Notes under the pieces: generated by a model
What the model saw: only the letters and a program-made list of their open reading frames with translations
Database searches by the model: none
What the model was told of the DNA's origin: nothing
Shown here: positions 1 through 4,740 of the stretch, one piece after another
How the letters are laid out: every line of letters begins with the position of its first letter
Numbering within the stretch: the first letter of the stretch is position 1
Assembly: GCA_029935695.1 (NCBI GenBank)
Contig: JAOZJV010000149.1
Span: 1-5,654, forward strand
DNA: 5,654 bases
Direction of reading: 5' to 3'
Source: Candidatus Krumholzibacteriia bacterium
GTDB lineage: Bacteria; Krumholzibacteriota; Krumholzibacteriia; LZORAL124-64-63
Program-made: the position numbers and the translations under genes

Positions 1-369
1 CACTGCTTCAGAAGCAAATATATTCACCCAAACCATATTAGCCGGGAATATTTCATGCATATAGCTTGAACCGCAATCCAGTGATACGACTCCGTTGCTA
101 TACTCATGTGCCTGCGAATAGGCTATATGTTCCCGACTGAAGATGAAACCAACATGTACCATCCCCGCGTTGTATCTTCCATCATACAAAAGAGCCCGGT
201 CGAAACTGCCTGCATTCACATGATATGGGCCAACTGTGGCCGAGATAATCCACCCCTGGAGAGGACCCGCTTCCAGTTGGACTAAATCCATTCCGGGAAA
301 TACCCCATGCACCATATCTGAAGAAAACCGTATAAATTCCCTCCGCAATATATTTGATTCAAATTTCAT
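1..369 (-). CDS. AraC-type transcriptional regulator, N-terminal sensing part (partial, runs off left edge)
   Basis: An open frame on the minus strand reads 123 codons from ATG at 369-367 to position 1 with no stop, so only the N-terminal part is in the window. The protein starts MKFESNILRREF and carries the pattern of the cupin-like ligand-sensing domain of AraC-family regulators (AraC_binding_2 type): a segment VQLEAGPLQGWI at about residues 30-41, then alternating beta-like stretches with LLYDGRYNAGMVHVGFIF near residues 61-78 and a G-V-V-S-L-D segment near 93-98. The C-terminal helix-turn-helix that would prove the family lies outside the window. It is transcribed away from the DUF1254 operon across a 101-bp spacer, the usual position for a local regulator. 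No clear Shine-Dalgarno precedes the ATG, so the start is uncertain. The frame is stop-free upstream as far as a TAA in the AT-rich spacer, but no better start codon was seen. Family assignment rests on pattern recognition, without a profile search. Confidence 0.62.
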   Translation of the reverse strand, partial: MKFESNILRREFIRFSSDMVHGVFPGMDLVQLEAGPLQGWIISATVGPYHVNAGSFDRALLYDGRYNAGMVHVGFIFSREHIAYSQAHEYSNGVVSLDCGSSYMHEIFPANMVWVNIFASEAV

Positions 370-382
370 GATTGAAACGTTA

Positions 383-393
383 GCACGTCGTGC
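383..393. promoter_or_regulatory. Inverted repeat GCACG-T-CGTGC, possible operator
   Basis: A perfect inverted repeat with 5-bp arms and a single central base covers the place where the -35 box of the rightward promoter should be, and lies in the predicted leader of the leftward gene. A regulator bound here could act on both directions. The repeat is short, and AraC proteins more often use direct repeats, so a different dimeric regulator or chance is possible. Confidence 0.35.
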
Positions 394-402
394 GCAAAGT
401 GG

Positions 403-428
403 ATAGTATAATTTTGGAAATAGTATAA
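403..428. repeat. 9-bp direct repeat ATAGTATAA x2, offset 17 bp
   Basis: ATAGTATAA occurs exactly at 403-411 and again at 420-428. Each copy holds a -10-like hexamer in both orientations (TATAA rightward, TATACT leftward). The pair may be duplicated promoter cores or half-sites for a regulator. AraC-type half-sites are commonly about 21 bp apart, so the 17-bp offset argues mildly against that use. Confidence 0.5.
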
Positions 429-433
429 GTTAA
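405..433 (-). promoter_or_regulatory. Putative sigma-70 promoter of the leftward AraC-type gene
   Basis: On the minus strand a -35-like TTAACT (428-433, four of six consensus matches) is followed after exactly 17 bp by TATACT (405-410, five of six). Transcription would start near 398, leaving a leader of about 29 nt before the ATG at 369. The -10 overlaps the rightward -10 at 407-412. Seen as sequence matches only; AT-rich DNA gives chance matches easily. Confidence 0.45.
407..412 (+). promoter_or_regulatory. Putative -10 element (TATAAT) of the rightward operon promoter
   Basis: A perfect TATAAT lies 58 bp upstream of the first DUF1254 start codon, predicting a start near 419 and a leader of about 50 nt. 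At 17-bp spacing the -35 position (384-389) reads CACGTC, which does not resemble TTGACA. That combination is typical of activator-dependent promoters. A second -10-like TATAAG sits at 424-429, also without a good -35. Confidence 0.5.
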
Positions 434-455
434 AAAAGAATTTTTTTGGTTTAAT

Positions 456-462
456 AAAGGAG
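456..462 (+). promoter_or_regulatory. Shine-Dalgarno AAAGGAG of the first DUF1254 gene
   Basis: AAAGGAG stands 8 nt before the ATG at 471 and fixes that codon as the start. The upstream leader is very AT-rich, with A6 and T7 runs at 432-447, so it is probably little structured and easily bound by ribosomes. Confidence 0.8.
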
Positions 463-470
463 CAAAGACG

Positions 471-2009
471 ATGACAAAACGGATAGGAATAGTAATTCTG
501 GCAGTTGGTTTATGTGCGAGTATTCTGTTTTCTCAGGCAGAGGCATCAAAAAATCCGCCTGAGCAGTATAAGATGACGACCCCCATCCCGGAAAATATTA
601 TGACTCCGGATGAGGTAAAAACGTCCATTGGTACACTGGAGTTTTTTGATGGAGTTCCCACCAAGGAAACGGCACAACTGACACAGGATTTCTTGTTGAA
701 AGCACGGGGGGTTGATGCCTTCCTAAAAGGGATTCCCGGCGCATCGTTGCAGGCCTTAAGAAAAGGCCCCGCAACAATTGGGGTTGATGCCAATGGAAAG
801 GTTGCCCTCTTTGAAAACTTGATGAACTCCCATGCCTTGTTTCTCACGGCCAACACATCCACACTTTATATTTTCCCCTATGTAAACACAAAGGATGATG
901 GGCCTGTGGTGGTTGAAGTTCCTCCCATGATGCTCGGTGCCTTCGATGATGCCTGGTTCCGCTTTGTGAGCGATGTGGGCCTGGCGGGTCCCGATCAAGG
1001 AAAGGGCGGAAAATATCTGGTGCTTCCTCCGGGATATGAAGGAGAGATTCCGGAAGGATATTTTATCATTCAACCCAAAACCTATGCGACCTGGCTGTTT
1101 ATGCGTGGAAATATTTCCAAGGGCGTAGATGTGGCCGTTAAAAATGTGAAAGACCACCTCAAGGTGTATCCCCTTTCTCAGGCCAAAAACCCCAAGCCGG
1201 TTGAATATGTGAATATGACGGGCAAAGAATTTAACACGATTCACCCGAATAGCTTTGAGTTCTACGAGCATTTGAACGTCCTCATTCAAGAGGAGTCCGA
1301 TGAAATGCTCGACGCCGAAACCAAAGGGCTATTTGCTTCGATCGGCATTAAAAAGGGTCAAAAATTTGCTCCCGATGCGCGAACGAAAAGGATCCTGACG
1401 GATGCGGTTGCCATTGCCAACGCTGCGGCACGGTCGAACAACTACTATCCGCTGGAAGATCTTAAAATGGTCTATTTCTACCAAGACAAGCCTACGGAAT
1501 GGGTCATGGCCTATCCCGCTAAAAACGTCTTCTTCAACTACGATGGTGCCTTTAATACGGACGCCCGAGTTTTCTTCCACTACACCTACACGGCGGTTAC
1601 TCCCTCCATGGCCACCCCGCACGAAGGTCGGGGATCGGATTATTGCATGGCATTCAAAGATGCTGACCACGAAGCATTTGATGGTTCGAAAATCTATAAA
1701 ATCCATCTACCACCCAATGTGCCTATTGCTGATTTCTGGGCATTGACCATTTATGATACGCAAACGCGTTCCATGCTCCAGACCGATCAACCTTATCCAA
1801 CAGTTGGAAGTCAGGACGAAGGGTTTAGGCAAAATGCCGACGGTTCCTTTGATGTCTATTTTGGCCCCAAGCCCCCCAAAGGCTTCGAGAAAAACTGGCT
1901 GCAGACCATCCCCGGAAAAAGCTGGTTTGTTGTTCTTCGGATGTATGGCCCGTTGAAGCCGTTCATTGAAAAAACCTGGAGACCTAGCGAAATCGAACTG
2001 GTGAAATAA
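471..2009 (+). CDS. Exported DUF1254/DUF1214 domain protein, first of a tandem pair
   Basis: The 512-residue product has the two-part architecture of DUF1254 (N-terminal) plus DUF1214 (C-terminal) proteins, a widespread family whose biochemical activity is not established. A Sec signal peptide occupies residues 1-25 (basic MTKR, hydrophobic stretch, cleavage site A-E-A before S26); no lipobox is present, so a soluble periplasmic or secreted form is expected. Family marks: NTSTLY at 128-133, AGPDQGKGGKY at 172-182 followed by LPPGYEG, R-G-N at 212-214, a linker with YPL near 233, ASIGIKKGQKF at 289-299, and the DUF1214 block LPPNVPIADFW at 413-423, TRSMLQTD at 432-439 and MYGPL at 491-495, ending near the final residues. 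The length is normal for a complete member. A strong Shine-Dalgarno supports the start. It heads the rightward operon, 23 nt from its paralogue. Visibly lower in GC than that paralogue. The family call is firm; the function is unknown. Confidence 0.93.
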   Translation: MTKRIGIVILAVGLCASILFSQAEASKNPPEQYKMTTPIPENIMTPDEVKTSIGTLEFFDGVPTKETAQLTQDFLLKARGVDAFLKGIPGASLQALRKGPATIGVDANGKVALFENLMNSHALFLTANTSTLYIFPYVNTKDDGPVVVEVPPMMLGAFDDAWFRFVSDVGLAGPDQGKGGKYLVLPPGYEGEIPEGYFIIQPKTYATWLFMRGNISKGVDVAVKNVKDHLKVYPLSQAKNPKPVEYVNMTGKEFNTIHPNSFEFYEHLNVLIQEESDEMLDAETKGLFASIGIKKGQKFAPDARTKRILTDAVAIANAAARSNNYYPLEDLKMVYFYQDKPTEWVMAYPAKNVFFNYDGAFNTDARVFFHYTYTAVTPSMATPHEGRGSDYCMAFKDADHEAFDGSKIYKIHLPPNVPIADFWALTIYDTQTRSMLQTDQPYPTVGSQDEGFRQNADGSFDVYFGPKPPKGFEKNWLQTIPGKSWFVVLRMYGPLKPFIEKTWRPSEIELVK

Positions 2010-2020
2010 CTTAGCAAAAA

Positions 2021-2025
2021 AAGGA
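2021..2025 (+). promoter_or_regulatory. Shine-Dalgarno AAGGA of the second DUF1254 gene
   Basis: AAGGA lies 7 nt before ATG 2033 inside a spacer of 23 nt after the preceding stop. Such a short gap with its own ribosome site and no promoter room indicates co-transcription of the two paralogues. Confidence 0.75.
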
Positions 2026-2032
2026 AACAACA

Positions 2033-3580
2033 ATGAAAAGATTTGGAATAAAATCGGTGACACTGACGGCGGTCCTCGTATTGGCCCTGGCCGGGGCATC
2101 CGCAGGCCTTTCGGCCACACCCCCCGCAATGAAAATGACGACCGAAGTGCCGGAGGGGGTCGGCACCCCGGATCATCTGAAGTCCCGAATCGGGGCGCTT
2201 AACCTTTTTGACGGGGTTCCCGATCAGGAGACGGTGCAAAAGGTCTACGACAACCTCGACTTCATGCGCGCAACGGATGCGTATTTGAATTCCATTCAAA
2301 TCGCCTCGCTTTCTGGCATGCGCAAGGCTTATCTGGGCTTTGGCCCTGCCAATACCACGGTATTGCAATTCGAGAGCCTGATGGATTCGAAAGCGCTTTG
2401 GCTGACCCCCAATACCGTATCTGTTTATAATGCTTGCTGGTTGCAGTTGGGTTCCGAGCCGATGGTCATCAAGACCCCGCCCAATGTGCTGGGTTTGATC
2501 GACGATGCCTTCTTCAAGTATGTGGCGGATTTCGGTAATGCCGGCCCCGACAAGGGAAAAGGCGGAACCACCATCATCGCCCCCCCGGAATATTCCGATG
2601 CGGATTTCGCCAAGCTCAAGGCGGACAACAAGGACGCCTATGTCTACCGCTCCAAAACCCACGGCAACTGGGTGATTTGGCGTGGTTTCCAGGTGGACCG
2701 AAGCCCGGCGTCGGCGATTGCAACGACCAAAAAGATCTTCTCGATTACTCCCCTATCCAAGCGCGACACCCCCACCAAGATGAACTTCATCGATGTTTCG
2801 GGGAAATATCACAACACGATTCATCGCATGGATTACGGAATCTATGACGAAATTAATGAAGTGCTCCAGCGTGAACCCGCAGCCGCCGGCGATCCCGAGT
2901 TGCTCGGCATTCTGGCGTCCATCGGCATCAAGAAAGGACAGCCATTCAACCCCGATGCCCGCATGAAAAAGATTCTGACCGATGCAGCGGATGTGGCTGC
3001 GGTAACGGTACGGGCTCTCGCGTCCTCCCCCAGAGGCGATGAGTATTTTTTCTTCCCCGGAAAGCGGCAGTGGTTGACACCGTTCGTGGGCGGCAGTCAC
3101 GAGTTCCTCGTCGACAACGTTCGTCTGTTGGATGCCCGCAGCTTCTTCCACTTCTACGCCACCGGGATCACACCGGCCATGGCCATGAAAATGGTGGGCA
3201 AGGGGTCTCAATACGCGTTGACCTACAAGGACAAGGATGGCAAACCGCTCGACGGCTCCAAAACCTACAAGATCACGTTGCCGCCCAACGTGCCGATCAA
3301 CGATTTCTGGTCCTTCACCCTTTACGACAACCAGACCCGCGCCATGCTGCAAACCGACCAGCGGTTTCCCGGCCTGGATGAAAATTCCAAAGGGCTGCAG
3401 CAGAACGCCGATGGCTCGTACGATGTATATGTCGGTCCGGTTGCTCCGGCAGGCAAGGAAGCCAACTGGATGCAGAGTATTCCCGGCAGGGGATGGAATG
3501 TTCTCCTGCGCCTCTACGGTCCCCTCGAACCCTGGTTCGAAAGGACCTGGATGCCCGGCGACTTTGAGTTGGTGAAGTAA
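2033..3580 (+). CDS. Exported DUF1254/DUF1214 domain protein, second of a tandem pair
   Basis: A 515-residue paralogue of the upstream gene that aligns with it along the whole length. The signal peptide MKRFGIKS plus hydrophobic stretch ends at a probable site after LSA (residue 28) or ASA (24). Shared blocks are LFDGVP at 58-63, AGPDKGKGG at 170-178, ASIGIKKGQPF at 295-305, PDARMKKILTDA at 307-318, LPPNVPINDFW at 416-426 and LQTDQRFPG at 439-447; both proteins end in E-L-V-K (E-I-E-L-V-K against D-F-E-L-V-K). Differences: the NTSTLY-like site reads NTVSVY (127-132), and the aromatic segment after it is replaced by NACWLQLGSEP. The central part (about 325-365) differs most in sequence and may carry the specificity. 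It is predicted to be soluble in the periplasm or beyond. Two complete, diverged members kept side by side suggest different substrates or a heteromeric assembly (inference). GC is clearly higher than in the first copy. Confidence 0.93.
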   Translation: MKRFGIKSVTLTAVLVLALAGASAGLSATPPAMKMTTEVPEGVGTPDHLKSRIGALNLFDGVPDQETVQKVYDNLDFMRATDAYLNSIQIASLSGMRKAYLGFGPANTTVLQFESLMDSKALWLTPNTVSVYNACWLQLGSEPMVIKTPPNVLGLIDDAFFKYVADFGNAGPDKGKGGTTIIAPPEYSDADFAKLKADNKDAYVYRSKTHGNWVIWRGFQVDRSPASAIATTKKIFSITPLSKRDTPTKMNFIDVSGKYHNTIHRMDYGIYDEINEVLQREPAAAGDPELLGILASIGIKKGQPFNPDARMKKILTDAADVAAVTVRALASSPRGDEYFFFPGKRQWLTPFVGGSHEFLVDNVRLLDARSFFHFYATGITPAMAMKMVGKGSQYALTYKDKDGKPLDGSKTYKITLPPNVPINDFWSFTLYDNQTRAMLQTDQRFPGLDENSKGLQQNADGSYDVYVGPVAPAGKEANWMQSIPGRGWNVLLRLYGPLEPWFERTWMPGDFELVK

Positions 3581-3592
3581 CCGGCCGTTGAC

Positions 3593-3622
3593 GGCAAGGG
3601 GCAGGTCCACCTGCCCCTTGCC
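3593..3622. terminator. Strong perfect hairpin after the DUF1254 pair (terminator-like, no T tract)
   Basis: GGCAAGGGGCAGGT (3593-3606) and ACCTGCCCCTTGCC (3609-3622) are perfect complements, giving a GC-rich 14-bp stem with a nominal 2-nt loop (realistically 12 bp with a 6-nt loop or similar). It starts 12 nt after the TAA at 3578-3580. No run of T follows on the plus strand (CAAACCATG), so it is not a canonical intrinsic terminator. It may act as a partial terminator, as a 3'-end stabiliser of the DUF1254 mRNA, or as a weak bidirectional element. A smaller alternative hairpin GCCGT-TG-ACGGC (3584-3595) shares its first bases and could compete with it. Confidence 0.6.
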
Positions 3623-3689
3623 CAAACCATGCCGGTTGGCTTGAAGCCGTATCCGTAACTAAGGCGACATGTTTCAAAACTTCGACCAT

Positions 3690-3695
3690 GGAGGA
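3690..3695 (+). promoter_or_regulatory. Shine-Dalgarno GGAGGA that decides the start of the channel gene
   Basis: GGAGGA ends 7 nt before ATG 3703. The in-frame ATG at 3688 overlaps this ribosome site and would add MEESD in front of a signal peptide that already starts well at M-N-R-K. The start at 3703 is therefore preferred. Confidence 0.8.
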
Positions 3696-3702
3696 ATCTG
3701 AT

Positions 3703-4683
3703 ATGAATCGCAAGAATCATCTTCTGATAGGTGTGTTTCTCGGGATCTTGCCCCTGGTGTTCCTGATATTCCCCGGTACATCACAAGCCCAACTCCTTGG
3801 CGCCAATTTTCCCGGTGATTACGGGCTTTCCTCGGCCACCCAGCCCCCTCCAGGTTTCTGGCTTTCCGGGGTCTATGTGCGCTATGACGGAGACAAAATT
3901 GTGGATAAAAATGGTGACTCCATTGCCGTGGACCCCGATGAGCTGGGCGAACTTGACGTCAACGCTTATGTCTTGGGAGGGTGGTACGTTACCAACGCCA
4001 CCCTATTCGGGGGAAACTACGGTTTCATGATTTTTCCCAATTGGTCGGACAATACTCTGGAATCCCCCATATTGGGCCTGACAAACAAGTCCGGGACGTC
4101 GTTTGGCGACCTGTATGTGCAGCCCTTCAACCTCGGCTGGCATAAGGACCAGGCCGACTACCTGTTCGGAATCGGGGTTTATGCTCCCACCGGCCGATAT
4201 ACCTATGGCGCAAATGACAACACCGGCCTGGGAATGTGGACCTTGGAATTTTCCGCCGGCACGACGCAATACTTCGACGAGGCAAAAAGTTGGAATTTCG
4301 CTGCCACAGCCTTCTTCGAAACCCACTCCGAGAAAAACGATACGGACCAGAAAGTCGGTAATATTTTAACCATCGAGGGTGGCCTGGGCAAATCCTTCAT
4401 GAATGGCGGCTTGAACGTTGGAGTGGCTTATGCTGCTCAGTGGAAATTGAGCCAGGACCAATTGGGAGCTGACATTGAAGCTGAGTTGGGTGGCTATAAC
4501 CCAGGTAAAAACCGGGGTTACGGTCTGGGTCCTGAGGTTGTTTTTGCAATTGCCAAAAATGATAAACTGATCGGAACCATAAGTCTCCGCTATCTCTGGG
4601 AAACCGGTGTCCGCTCAAGTGTGCAAGGAAGCACATTCGTGCTTACTGGGGCTTTCCCCATTCCCAGCATGTCCCTGAAGTAG
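3703..4683 (+). CDS. Outer-membrane channel of the MetA-pathway-of-phenol-degradation type (putative transporter)
   Basis: The product has 326 residues from the preferred ATG. A signal peptide covers residues 1-29 (MNRK, long hydrophobic stretch, cleavage after T-S-Q-A). The mature part shows the alternating aromatic/glycine pattern of an outer-membrane beta barrel and the landmarks of the Phenol_MetA_deg family, often annotated as transporter: FGDLYVQPFNLGWH at 134-147, FGIGVYAPTGRY at 155-166, a G-L-G-M-W-T strand at 175-180, TTQYFD at 187-192, GGLGKSF at 226-232, a strand ending YAAQWKLSQD at 243-252, and GYGLGPEV at 272-279. Members are thought to form pores for hydrophobic or aromatic compounds, but the substrate is rarely proven. 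No helical inner-membrane segments are seen. It follows the hairpin by 80 nt and precedes the Omp85 gene by 57 nt, and is probably in the same transcription unit. The C-terminus (M-S-L-K) lacks the usual terminal aromatic residue. Confidence 0.87.
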   Translation: MNRKNHLLIGVFLGILPLVFLIFPGTSQAQLLGANFPGDYGLSSATQPPPGFWLSGVYVRYDGDKIVDKNGDSIAVDPDELGELDVNAYVLGGWYVTNATLFGGNYGFMIFPNWSDNTLESPILGLTNKSGTSFGDLYVQPFNLGWHKDQADYLFGIGVYAPTGRYTYGANDNTGLGMWTLEFSAGTTQYFDEAKSWNFAATAFFETHSEKNDTDQKVGNILTIEGGLGKSFMNGGLNVGVAYAAQWKLSQDQLGADIEAELGGYNPGKNRGYGLGPEVVFAIAKNDKLIGTISLRYLWETGVRSSVQGSTFVLTGAFPIPSMSLK

Positions 4684-4729
4684 AGATCTAAACTGATGGA
4701 ACCGACCAAGGGAATCTCAAATAAGGGTC

Positions 4730-4733
4730 GAGG
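4730..4733 (+). promoter_or_regulatory. Shine-Dalgarno GAGG deciding the Omp85 start
   Basis: GAGG ends 7 nt before ATG 4741. The alternative in-frame ATG at 4696 has only AGAG about 10 nt upstream and would put fifteen hydrophilic residues ahead of the signal peptide. Confidence 0.6.
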
Positions 4734-4740
4734 CTGGGCC

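Noticed and set aside
380..396. Sigma-54-like sequence TTAGCACG-N4-GCGCA
   Set aside because: The -24 GG is replaced by AG and the TT of the -12 element by GC. These are poor matches at key positions, while a perfect TATAAT lies just downstream.
432..447. A6/T7 runs read as an intrinsic terminator between the divergent genes
   Set aside because: There is no GC-rich stem next to the T run, and the region lies upstream of both genes. It is better explained as an AT-rich leader or bent promoter DNA.
510..545. Possible lipoprotein lipobox around the cysteine (residue 15) of the first DUF1254 signal peptide
   Set aside because: The residue before the cysteine is leucine, not glycine or alanine, and a normal A-E-A cleavage site follows.
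756..1289. Minus-strand open frame of 177 codons opposite the first DUF1254 gene
   Set aside because: Fully contained in a gene with strong family motifs; no recognisable domain in the translation.
1856..2662. Long open frame on the minus strand (268 codons) across the DUF1254 junction
   Set aside because: It lies opposite two well-supported genes with clear family motifs, its translation shows no recognisable domain, and it has the arginine/glycine/histidine-rich look of an antisense shadow.
2753..3625. Minus-strand open frame of 290 codons opposite the second DUF1254 gene
   Set aside because: Same reasoning: a GC-rich coding strand depletes stops on its complement. No ribosome site or family pattern was seen.
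3624..3690. Separate promoter for the channel gene in the spacer after the hairpin
   Set aside because: TTGGCT (3636) and TTGAAG (3641) have no acceptable -10 at 16-18 bp. The only AT-like hexamer, TAACTA at 3656, is spaced 14 or 9 bp from them. A promoter of another sigma class cannot be excluded.
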